Under the pieces are notes generated by a model, which was not told the DNA's origin, searched no databases, and worked only from the letters and a program-made list of their open reading frames with translations. DNA of 64,000 bases, from contig CADBDH010000017.1 of the NCBI GenBank assembly GCA_902793405.1, forward strand, positions 22,679-86,678, read 5' to 3'. This stretch comes from an uncultured Bacteroidales bacterium. Its GTDB lineage: Bacteria; Bacteroidota; Bacteroidia; Bacteroidales; Muribaculaceae. Shown piece by piece: positions 50,401 through 58,339 of this stretch (position 1 is its first letter; each line of letters begins with the position of its first letter). A program made the translations under genes and the position numbers.

Positions 50401-52270
50401 TCTTGCGAAGATCATCTTTTTCCTCTTTGTAGATCTCAAAAACTGTATTGAAGTCCGAAATGATTTCTGCATGCTGTAATTCATTAATCCTATTCTTATC
50501 TTGGTATTTAGGAATAATATGCTTTTGCAGGAAATCAATAATATCTGGTTTATTAATGCCAAGTTTCTTATAAAACCCTTTTAGGTCTTCATCATCCTCG
50601 TCGATTAAGGACTGATGTACAAAGTTATATGTACCTTTTGCGTCACCTATAGGCAGATAGATGTTGGGCTGCTCTTCATGCGCGATCATTTTGAACGGAG
50701 CAACCCATTCATTCCTTTGGGTTAAGAATATCGGTGAATATCTAAAAACTGCATTTCGTCTATATCTCTGATCCCACAAACGAACTGCATCTTCTTTTAG
50801 GTATTTGTATAATCTCTTGGCCCAATCAGTTCCTTGGTTTTGCATAAATGTGGGAGTAATGCTCTGAGCTAGATTTTCAGGTTCAAATTGATTGATGCCA
50901 AGATAATCGCTAAGAAAACTACGCAAGTCGCTATTTTCTTCAATCTTAAGAATGCCTAACTTATCGTCTTGAAGCAGTTCCCTTAATTGCGCTGTCTTAA
51001 TAATGTTTTGAAGTTTAGCGGTGGAAAAGAAACAAGCGTTGCCAATAGTAACATAACCTTTTGTTGTTGTGTAAAGCAAGGCTTGTTTTTCCAACAATTC
51101 TTTTATCGCCTGAAGGAAAAACATCTTACACGCTTTTTCGGTCTGGAACTCAAACTCATACATCGATAGATACCGATAGTAATCACTATACGGCAAGAAA
51201 CCATACAAATTATCTGTGAGTAGATGTTTGCCGTTCTTATTATATTTCTTGATGATTACTAAAGCGCCAGCAGCAAGATCACCAATCGCACGAAGAAGTT
51301 TTTTATTGAAGTTATCACGAGTAATATTTTGCCTATTATTCGTCAGCAGAAATGGAGCATGCGAGATGAAACACAGTCCAGATGTTTCACTAGTTGGGAA
51401 GAAACAATGAATGCCTCTTGAAATTGAAGTGTCGATTTCACCTTCTTTGTTGAAGAAATATCCTACGGACACCTTCAACTTCATTCCATCCGAATTAACG
51501 AATCGATGGAACAGAAGCAATTGAGACTTTGCATCACCATCTTCAACAAGTACATACTGATATGTTATATCACCAGTTTTTTTTGTTTCAATCACATCCT
51601 TAACAAAACGTAAAGATTTACCGGAAATGTCGTCTGAAAAACTAACAGAGACCAGGGTTTGAAGAAACAATGTTGGCGCTTGCAGGGACATCAACTTGTC
51701 TGAAATCTCCTTAATGGGAGTACCAGGTTTGAAGGGAAGCACAAAGAGGGTTTCACCATGCTTGCGCAATTCGTGATCATGTTCCAACAAAACTGGTACC
51801 ATTCGATCTTCTATGGCAAACCAAAATTTGTCATCATAGATTTCTGGACGATCAGTATATGTATAAACGGACTTAAAACCTAAACCAAATTTTCCAATCG
51901 TATTAGGTTCATTTTCTTTCGATGAACTATAGGCTGTGATTGAATTGATATCACCGTAGGGATCAGGTTTAACCTTTTGTCCGAGTTCACCATCTTCAGT
52001 GATAGTGAACTGTCGTTTACCATTATGGACAAAAATCAAGAATTCTTTATACAGATGAAACGATGCTTTAGTAGCTTTAGCATCATCTGCATTTTGCAAT
52101 AATTCATACACGAAATGAGCTGGATCTGGGTAGATATCAGAAGAGCCTCTTATCAAGCCGCTCATGCTATGATCCGTCATATTGAGGGCTTGGATTTTAC
52201 GTTTCTCTATTAATTTATCGAATAGGAATTTTTCTTGTTCGGTTAATCGGTTACTCATATCCGTTCCCAT
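47480..52270 (-). CDS. GHKL ATPase fused to SF1 helicase (sacsin-like N-terminus)
   Basis: The 1,596-residue protein joins two ATP-using modules. The N-terminal GHKL/HSP90-type domain (about 30-200) shows FVYELLQNADDAKAT and the lid motif TIGKFGLGFKSVYTYT, as in sacsin-like proteins. A long linker follows, with a Ser-rich low-complexity part (about 895-960) and a coiled coil. The C-terminal 480 residues are an Upf1/AAA_11-like superfamily-1 helicase: FGPPGTGKTTFVAKHI near 1,138, LVICDEASMLPIA near 1,250, GDPMQIAP, TIHSFQGDQCNIV and NVAISRAKDYLIVF. Such fusions are found in anti-phage neighbourhoods. The start may be at 52270 or at the Met four codons later. Confidence 0.8.
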   Translation of the reverse strand: MGTDMSNRLTEQEKFLFDKLIEKRKIQALNMTDHSMSGLIRGSSDIYPDPAHFVYELLQNADDAKATKASFHLYKEFLIFVHNGKRQFTITEDGELGQKVKPDPYGDINSITAYSSSKENEPNTIGKFGLGFKSVYTYTDRPEIYDDKFWFAIEDRMVPVLLEHDHELRKHGETLFVLPFKPGTPIKEISDKLMSLQAPTLFLQTLVSVSFSDDISGKSLRFVKDVIETKKTGDITYQYVLVEDGDAKSQLLLFHRFVNSDGMKLKVSVGYFFNKEGEIDTSISRGIHCFFPTSETSGLCFISHAPFLLTNNRQNITRDNFNKKLLRAIGDLAAGALVIIKKYNKNGKHLLTDNLYGFLPYSDYYRYLSMYEFEFQTEKACKMFFLQAIKELLEKQALLYTTTKGYVTIGNACFFSTAKLQNIIKTAQLRELLQDDKLGILKIEENSDLRSFLSDYLGINQFEPENLAQSITPTFMQNQGTDWAKRLYKYLKEDAVRLWDQRYRRNAVFRYSPIFLTQRNEWVAPFKMIAHEEQPNIYLPIGDAKGTYNFVHQSLIDEDDEDLKGFYKKLGINKPDIIDFLQKHIIPKYQDKNRINELQHAEIISDFNTVFEIYKEEKDDLRKNEILKMIKDRMHFLAHNKSFYRTWRLYIWSIELSQYFRGNNDVAFLDLSFYTQGKNKETKDAITSFFLKLGVEKAPRIIDDYPNRYYFNENRINKVEFKYSTQGYGIMDYCLEGFNHFINNNLNQASSIYLWNVLSQVDDIENYKEGGYEYFYYSEKNASFETSLFDGLKNKRWLVNSKGSPCSAKEITQEEMVNLGYERNEKLFRLLGIQKRVKPLSDLGATEEQQRQQEWGALAEDYGVSTKEELEEILKEYKKSEELKQRARNVLNHRGDTIDSSNSGTSSFDTYGSSSGKESSTLSDLYGDSKSRNTESSINKKSTDSSSNQKRIEDILKRLDDDKEKKLKRETLKQEVEDIPKYTKEWFQKKLQLEYWDSFESDFSSSLKRSISLSFSKIIIDNSNNRLYELRNPSREIPVWVEEIEGLTVKFLFNDRDELQCSFEVANVRDFSLRLKAKASDAECLSSIDWTNFTQASIDINNPTNLVDNFRRAFNELILPGGYNLKENLRNNISFVFGPPGTGKTTFVAKHIIDYIHSKRTYARILVLAPTNKACDVLVKKIMEADDSYAWLGRFVTTGDTEIEDNGLVCDRNSELFKENKCCIVTTMARLPYDGFQTEDGYHNLRDIDWNLVICDEASMLPIAQITYAIYKFKDVPFLIAGDPMQIAPIDVTDNWNSENIYDMVNLKSFENPTTEPIQFKITNLETQYRAIPSIGHLFSDFAYEGRLKHHWKDSDQRLLNIPELPLKSVTYIPFKVESFDSMYGAKKLSKSPIHIYSALLATELSKFIAKKYAERNPNEEDLDVGIICPYASQAQLIEKMLEQVENLPDGVKITTGTIHSFQGDQCNIVIALFNPPVGLRYGASNIHLNKLNIINVAISRAKDYLIVFLPDKQNCQGYEYLDKINRLVSISSQKYEEMTGIIPATTVEKIVFGKAHYLESNTFVTSHQLANVYTKPTCLYEIRVDENSVDIQIGS

Positions 52271-52322
52271 TTATATCAAGTGAGGATTGCGGAGAATGTT
52301 TCACAATCCACACAATGTTGTT

Positions 52323-55300
52323 TTATTTATCTTCGGCTGCCACAGATAAGTCGTCACTGAATTCGTTGTAAGTGAATGACGGCTGCTCATGTGCGGCCTC
52401 GGCAATCTCCAGGTCAGTGATGGATACGCCGGTTACGTAGAGGTACATCGCAACCACGATGTTGAGAGCGGCGTTTATTTCCTGCTCTGATGTCGTCGGT
52501 GCAGTATGCGCCTGGTCGTTGCGCCAAGTAGTCACCATATTGAGGAATTGGGCATACTTGCGCTGCTCATCACTGTTGTAATTGTCGTGATTGAACGCAT
52601 TGCGAAGTGTTCTCAATTCACGTGTATAATGTACAGCGTTGCCCAATGTCACAGGCTTACCGTCTTCGTTGCTCATTTCCTCGTTATTGATGAGGTAGTA
52701 GAGTTTCTTGAGATAGACCTCATATTTGGTCACGAGGGAGTTGAAGCCTCGCACCTTGTCCACCATGCGTACATCGGGATTGGCATAGATGTCGTTGAGA
52801 TCGTTCTTCACAATTTGGTCGATACCGTCCAGTGACGGAATACTGGTCTGGTTGAGGACGTCAAACATCACGTCCACAAACTCCTCAACGCTGCGGTTAT
52901 GGCTGCACACGTCTGAAAGCATTTCGCTCATGGCTGCAATGATGCGCTCTTTGAGTGTATCCTCGTCATACTCGAGACGTGTCGCATGACCGGTGCGTGT
53001 CGATAAAGCCTCAACAAATTTGGCGATGAGAGTGAGCGACAGACTTTGCTCGCGTTCCAGTACCTCGGCGAAGTTGTAGTACTTCTCGATTTGGGCGGCA
53101 ATCTTCTCGTCAAACTTCTCCTTGACGAGGTTGATCATTACGTCAAACGTGTTGTTGGCATTGAAGGCATCGTTGATTTCGGGATCGACAAGCAGTTCCT
53201 CCCAGATCTGCTTTAATATCTTGTCGTTCTCATCAAGGAACTGCTCCCAGGGGCTGTTCACGATGTCGAGAATCTCTTTGATGCTAAGTTTCTCGTCCTC
53301 CTGTTTCTGACCCACGTCACCGATACGGCTGCTCTTGAGGTGCTGCTCCTCATCTTTGAGTTCAAGCTGGCCTTCGTAACTCATCTGGATACGCAACTTA
53401 TTCAGGTCGATGCGCTCAAGGATCTCCATGGGCAGGGTTTCCTTCGTGTAGGGCAGGAACTTGTAGAAGATTTTGCAGAATACATAAAACTTCTCCAGGT
53501 CGGGATCAATAAAGTCCATCAGCTGAGCCATGAAACCATACTGGCGCACATAGCGGTTGACCAGCTTGCGGTACCTATCCTTGACTTCATCCTCAAGTGG
53601 CTCGACTCGATCTTCAACGATGCGCTTCAAGATGGAGGGAACTTGCTGAACCTTGTCAGGATCTATCATGCCTTCGGCCACGGCGTTGACTTCGTCATCA
53701 TTAAAGAGATTGAAGGCTTCAACATCGTCTTTAAGCGAGTAAAGCCGCTGGGTATCCACCTCACCTTCAAGCGTGGTTTCTGTGTAATATTCCTGAAACG
53801 ACTTCTGGATTTTATTCACGTCGTTACGGAAGTCTATCACCATGGTGTCTTCCTTGCCTGGGTAGCAGCGGTTGAGACGAGATAGCGTCTGGATACACTG
53901 GATGCCGCCCAGAGAGCGGTCAACATACATCGTGTGCAGCAGCGGCTGGTCGAAGCCCGTCTGGAACTTCTCGGCGACCACTAGTATCTTGTAGTCATCC
54001 TCCATGAACTTGATGCGGATGTCATCGTCCTTGACGTGATCATCGTTCATGCTGGACTCACTGCAACGGCGGCCATGGCTGTCATCTACTTCGCCTGAGA
54101 AAGCCACCAGCGTCTTGATTTTGCCGTCATACTGGTCAGCAATCAGGCGGTCAAGTAGCTGTTTGTAGTCGGCTGCTGCCTGGCGCGAATCGGTCACGAC
54201 CATCGCCTTGGCTTTCTTGCCGATCTTGTTGATGGTATGATGCATGAAGTGGTCAAGCATCATCGATGCCTTACGCAACTTGATGTACATATTCTTGTTC
54301 AATTCGCCATAGATGACGCGAAGCGACTTCTTCTCCTCAAATAACTTGTCCGGATCATCTGCTCCCTCCTTCTCGATGTACTCAAACATCGTGACATAGC
54401 TCTTGATGTTTTGCAAGACATCGAGGATGAACTTCTCGTCGATTGCTTGCTTCATTGAGTAGAGGTCGTGGGCTTTACCCTCAGAATTGCCATAAAGGGC
54501 AAAGGTTTTGTCCTTTGGTGTAGCGGTGAAAGCGAAATAGCTGATGTGCTTCATCATGTGGCGCATGAGCTGGGTATAAGCCATGAGCGCATCCATGTCG
54601 CTGTCATAGACACTGGGGTCAAAACCCTCAACGGATTTCAAGTCCTCATCGGTCGAGAGGGCGTTAATAAGGTCTTTTGCACTCTCGTTGCCGATGGCGG
54701 TGTGTGCCTCGTCCACGATAATGGCATACTTGCGGTGCTGCTCACGTTTCAAGTCCTTGAGAGCAAAAGCGAACTTCTGCACCGTCGAAATGATGATGCG
54801 GTGTCCCTCATTCAAGGCGGTAGCCAGGTTCTTTGAGCCACGGCGAATATCCTTGACGGTTCCGGCTACAGTCTGGAAGTTCACCACGTCGTCTGCCATA
54901 TTGCGATTGAGCACGATGCGGTCAGTGACCATGATGATGCTGTCAAAGATGGGAGTGCGGTCAGGATTGGTCATATTGGCTAGCTGATGAGCCAGCCATG
55001 CCATCGACTTGGTTTTGCCAGATCCAGCCGAATGTTGAATAAGGTAGTTGTGACCAGGACCATCTTCACAAACCATGCGACGTAGCTTGCGCACTGCTCT
55101 CAGCTGGTGGAAGCGAGGGAAGAACACAACGGGTTTATTCTTCTCGTCATTCACGCGCTTGAAGAAGTTTTCGATAATGTCAAGCAGTGAATCAGCACCC
55201 AAAATGTTGCTCTCGGGTTCACCCTCGACAGGACGATACATATAGGCTGTGGCATATTCTCCATCAATGGGAGGATTCACGCTCTCGCGGTTGAACGGCA

Positions 55301-55955
55301 AGAAACGTGTGTTCTCACCATCGAGTTTCGTGGTCATGAACACATAGTTGTTATCCATCACGAAATGAACGAGGCAGTTCCTGAGCATTCGGTTCTCGGG
55401 GTTACGCTCATAGCGGTACTGATATATGCCATGACCGTAGTTCTGGCTTGTGCCCTCGTTCTTGAGTTCACATGTGAGCAAGGGAATACCATTGATGAGG
55501 ATGCACAAGTCAAGCTCTGCAAGATTCTCCTTTTTGCTGCCATAGGTCGTGGACGCGGTACTGTAGTGCATCTGACGCACAACGCTGAAGCAGTTCTGGC
55601 GGTAAAGCTTGTAGGGAGCGCTTTCGGGGCCGTCAAGCACGGGCTTGAACTGCACGAGTTTCACCTTGATGCCCTTGATGGTAAGACCTTTCAAGAGCAT
55701 TGTGAGGATGCTTTCGCCACGATTGAGTTTCTTGTTATACTCATTGATGACGGTTTCTACCTCCTGGCCAGGGAAAGCGTGTGCGAGTTGTATCCACGTC
55801 TTGGTTTGGGCCTTTAAGAAGCGTTCCAGCATCTCCACGTCGCACAGCTTCTCAATATTAAACTGTGCACTGGTTCGCTGGTTATACAGGTCGCCTTGCG
55901 CCAGGCACTCGGCAATGTGTTCCTCAAATCTCGTCTCGTTCAATAAGTTTTCCAT
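52323..55955 (-). CDS. hsdR: Type I restriction enzyme R subunit
   Basis: HsdR is the ATP-driven translocase and nuclease of Type I restriction. The 1,210-residue protein has an N-terminal nuclease domain (about 140-170; LAELDLCILINGIPLLTCEL with the D..ExK pattern completed by K), an SF2 motor with SAGSGKTKSMAWL near 308, VDEAHTAIGNES near 410 and QTGFDQPLLHTMYVDRSLGG, and a long C-terminal helical region that docks on the methylase. It is the fifth gene of the WYL-led operon; the GHKL/SF1 gene follows 52 nt later. Confidence 0.93.
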   Translation of the reverse strand: MENLLNETRFEEHIAECLAQGDLYNQRTSAQFNIEKLCDVEMLERFLKAQTKTWIQLAHAFPGQEVETVINEYNKKLNRGESILTMLLKGLTIKGIKVKLVQFKPVLDGPESAPYKLYRQNCFSVVRQMHYSTASTTYGSKKENLAELDLCILINGIPLLTCELKNEGTSQNYGHGIYQYRYERNPENRMLRNCLVHFVMDNNYVFMTTKLDGENTRFLPFNRESVNPPIDGEYATAYMYRPVEGEPESNILGADSLLDIIENFFKRVNDEKNKPVVFFPRFHQLRAVRKLRRMVCEDGPGHNYLIQHSAGSGKTKSMAWLAHQLANMTNPDRTPIFDSIIMVTDRIVLNRNMADDVVNFQTVAGTVKDIRRGSKNLATALNEGHRIIISTVQKFAFALKDLKREQHRKYAIIVDEAHTAIGNESAKDLINALSTDEDLKSVEGFDPSVYDSDMDALMAYTQLMRHMMKHISYFAFTATPKDKTFALYGNSEGKAHDLYSMKQAIDEKFILDVLQNIKSYVTMFEYIEKEGADDPDKLFEEKKSLRVIYGELNKNMYIKLRKASMMLDHFMHHTINKIGKKAKAMVVTDSRQAAADYKQLLDRLIADQYDGKIKTLVAFSGEVDDSHGRRCSESSMNDDHVKDDDIRIKFMEDDYKILVVAEKFQTGFDQPLLHTMYVDRSLGGIQCIQTLSRLNRCYPGKEDTMVIDFRNDVNKIQKSFQEYYTETTLEGEVDTQRLYSLKDDVEAFNLFNDDEVNAVAEGMIDPDKVQQVPSILKRIVEDRVEPLEDEVKDRYRKLVNRYVRQYGFMAQLMDFIDPDLEKFYVFCKIFYKFLPYTKETLPMEILERIDLNKLRIQMSYEGQLELKDEEQHLKSSRIGDVGQKQEDEKLSIKEILDIVNSPWEQFLDENDKILKQIWEELLVDPEINDAFNANNTFDVMINLVKEKFDEKIAAQIEKYYNFAEVLEREQSLSLTLIAKFVEALSTRTGHATRLEYDEDTLKERIIAAMSEMLSDVCSHNRSVEEFVDVMFDVLNQTSIPSLDGIDQIVKNDLNDIYANPDVRMVDKVRGFNSLVTKYEVYLKKLYYLINNEEMSNEDGKPVTLGNAVHYTRELRTLRNAFNHDNYNSDEQRKYAQFLNMVTTWRNDQAHTAPTTSEQEINAALNIVVAMYLYVTGVSITDLEIAEAAHEQPSFTYNEFSDDLSVAAEDK

Positions 55956-55982
55956 ATCTATATCTATCGGGATTTATTAACG

Positions 55983-57005
55983 TTATTCTTGGCTGTCACT
56001 CGTATCGTTATTTTTCTTTTTGCCTTTTTTATTCAGTTCCTTGATGGTATCAAAATAGGCTTGTTCCACAGGCGAAAGTGTATGTTCACGCCACTCATCA
56101 TATTCTGCCTTGGCTTTTGCCATGGCCTGATCGTGGCTTACACTGCCACCATCATTCAGCAATTCCTGTCCTGTGGATGAGAGAATAGTGTCAAGATGCT
56201 TAATATAATCAGCCATATACATTGGACGATGCCTCATCGCCTGAATCTCGGCAAAATCAAAATATCCCGAGACAAGGTTGTTCAAAACTTTCAACTCTTC
56301 TTGTGAAAGATAATTCTTGGCAATGCGCGCATCCTGCAGTGTTGGCCAATTTCCCCGAAAAGTGGTCATGCCCATAAATGGCTTTGTACTGTCAGCTCTA
56401 TCATAGATGACTTCGGCTGCAGTATGACCATGAGCGGCGTAGTGCAGTTTATTTTGTACAATCTTGAAAAATGCGACCGAGATGTTGCTGCGGGGGTCAT
56501 AATCCACGGCTGTAGCATACAGGTCGAGCACCTGGCGATAAAGGACACGCTCCGATGAACGGATGTCACGAATGCGGTCAAGCAGTTCTTTCCAGTAATT
56601 GCCACCGCCCAGTTGCTTGAGCCGTTCATCATCCATCGTGAACCCCTTGATGATGTATTCCTTGAGCCGTTCGGTGGCCCAGCGACGAAAGTGGGTGGCG
56701 ACAATGGAGTGGATGCGATAACCCAGCGAGATGATCATATCGAGATTGTAGAAGGGGATTTCACGAGTCACTTGACGATTGCCTTCAGTTTGAACCTGTC
56801 GGAATTTCCGACAAGTTGACTGCTCGTCGAGCTCACCCTCCTCATAGATATGCTTAATATGCTCTACCACATTAGTTCTCGATGACTGAAAAAGCTCTGC
56901 CATCTGCTGCTGTGAGAGCCATACGGTTTCATTTTCGACGCGAACCTCAATATGGGTTTTGCCGTCCTCACTCTGATAAATGATGATATTGCTATTATTA
57001 TCCAT
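55983..57005 (-). CDS. RhuM-family protein inside the Type I system
   Basis: The 340-residue protein matches the RhuM family, common next to Type I restriction genes in gut bacteria: ETVWLSQQQMAELFQSSRTN near the start, RKFRQVQTEGNRQVTREIPF, YNLDMIISLGYRI, HFRRWATERLKEYIIKGFTMDD. The family has been linked with toxin-like or Fic/DNA-binding roles, but its action in restriction systems is unknown. It sits between hsdS and hsdR with gaps of 32 and 27 nt. The C-terminus is a basic Lys/Asn tail. Confidence 0.85.
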   Translation of the reverse strand: MDNNSNIIIYQSEDGKTHIEVRVENETVWLSQQQMAELFQSSRTNVVEHIKHIYEEGELDEQSTCRKFRQVQTEGNRQVTREIPFYNLDMIISLGYRIHSIVATHFRRWATERLKEYIIKGFTMDDERLKQLGGGNYWKELLDRIRDIRSSERVLYRQVLDLYATAVDYDPRSNISVAFFKIVQNKLHYAAHGHTAAEVIYDRADSTKPFMGMTTFRGNWPTLQDARIAKNYLSQEELKVLNNLVSGYFDFAEIQAMRHRPMYMADYIKHLDTILSSTGQELLNDGGSVSHDQAMAKAKAEYDEWREHTLSPVEQAYFDTIKELNKKGKKKNNDTSDSQE

Positions 57006-57037
57006 TGTTTATCTTATTATCTTCAGTTTCCATCTTA

Positions 57038-58336
57038 TCAACATACTTTGCGCTTGCCCGTCACCACCTCTGTAATGACGCTTTGGCGCAACTCTTGCAA
57101 CAATTCTATCTGCCGCTCAGCTTGTTGGAGTGCATGATCCACCTTGCCGGTCTCGCGCTCAATGTGAGTAACGATTTCACGCTGCTCAGAATATGGTGGG
57201 AAAACAACATGGAAATTCTTCAAATCCTCCATATTTACAGCAGGAAATGTTGCCGTTCGAGTCGTAGTTTTACAATACTCATCAATTACAAATAAGTAGT
57301 AGAAAAAATAGTCTTGACACAAGGCCTCGTTCAACGATTTACGAATCTTTAAATTCGTAAATCGTTGATTCGCAAGCGAATCAACAATTAGCAGGGCGTG
57401 CTCACCAATTGTCGCTGTTGTGGCTAAAATGAAACTTCCTGCTTCAAAAAGGCCTCCGCCTTTGACGGCTTCTTCGGTAATATATTGTTTTGCTGCATTT
57501 AATTTGCGTCCACTTTCTCTTATGTCCTCCATTCGATACCAAGGAATTACTCCATTCTCCCAAAAATCGGGATTTGCTTTCGAAGGAGTATATCCGTTTC
57601 TCAATTCACAAACAAATCTAAGACGCAGATCGCTCCAGTGGGCTGGGATTTGGCCAATCCAGTCGATGCCTGAGTCACGGAGGGGGACATCAGGATTGAT
57701 GCCTCGGGTGACGGCTCGGGTGATGATGCTTTGGCGAAGTTCCTGCAACAATTCAATGCGACGTTGCTGGGTTGCTATCAGTCTGTCAATCTCCTCACAT
57801 TTCACATCCAGCCACTCCGCAATCGCCTTCTGCTCCTCCAACGGAGGCAAGGTCAGTTTCACGTTTGAGAAATCATTTGCTGAAATCTCTTTAAAAGTAG
57901 CACCAGAACCCAGTAAATCAAATTCTTCTGTAAAAACACTTGTTAAATAATAGAAAAATAAAGTGTTTACATTTTTAGGGACGCATGATAAACAACCCTG
58001 ATTCGTGCATAATTCTGTTTCACTTATTGCAACTGTACCAATAGGTGCTCTTTTGGAAAACACAAGACTCCCTTTGGGAACAAGTTGCGTATTACATGAA
58101 TCATAGCCCTTTTTTGATATTGATCTTTGTCCTTGGCTAATAAACTTATCTTCTGATTTGTAGTCAGCAGGAGTTATCCAGACTATATTTCCATCCCAAT
58201 AATCTGCAATCTCGGTTTTTGGTGTTGCGCCTGCATAGATTGAGAAATCATACTTTAGTTTTACCATTCCCCAATGGCTCGGTATTTCTCCAATCCACTG
58301 CACACCGCTGTCCTTATATGATTCGTATCGTTTCAT
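57038..58336 (-). CDS. hsdS: Type I specificity subunit with two target-recognition domains
   Basis: HsdS reads the DNA target of the Type I enzyme. The 432-residue protein has two target-recognition domains (about 1-165 and 210-385), each introduced by DSGVQWIGEIPSHW or DSGIDWIGQIPAHW and each closed by a conserved helix (QRRIELLQELRQSIIT; ERQIELLQELRQSVIT). The near-identical conserved regions make the two halves exchangeable by recombination. It starts 3 nt after the hsdM stop. No second specificity gene or recombinase is in the window, so phase variation is not shown. Confidence 0.92.
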   Translation of the reverse strand: MKRYESYKDSGVQWIGEIPSHWGMVKLKYDFSIYAGATPKTEIADYWDGNIVWITPADYKSEDKFISQGQRSISKKGYDSCNTQLVPKGSLVFSKRAPIGTVAISETELCTNQGCLSCVPKNVNTLFFYYLTSVFTEEFDLLGSGATFKEISANDFSNVKLTLPPLEEQKAIAEWLDVKCEEIDRLIATQQRRIELLQELRQSIITRAVTRGINPDVPLRDSGIDWIGQIPAHWSDLRLRFVCELRNGYTPSKANPDFWENGVIPWYRMEDIRESGRKLNAAKQYITEEAVKGGGLFEAGSFILATTATIGEHALLIVDSLANQRFTNLKIRKSLNEALCQDYFFYYLFVIDEYCKTTTRTATFPAVNMEDLKNFHVVFPPYSEQREIVTHIERETGKVDHALQQAERQIELLQELRQSVITEVVTGKRKVC

Positions 58337-58339
58337 GGC

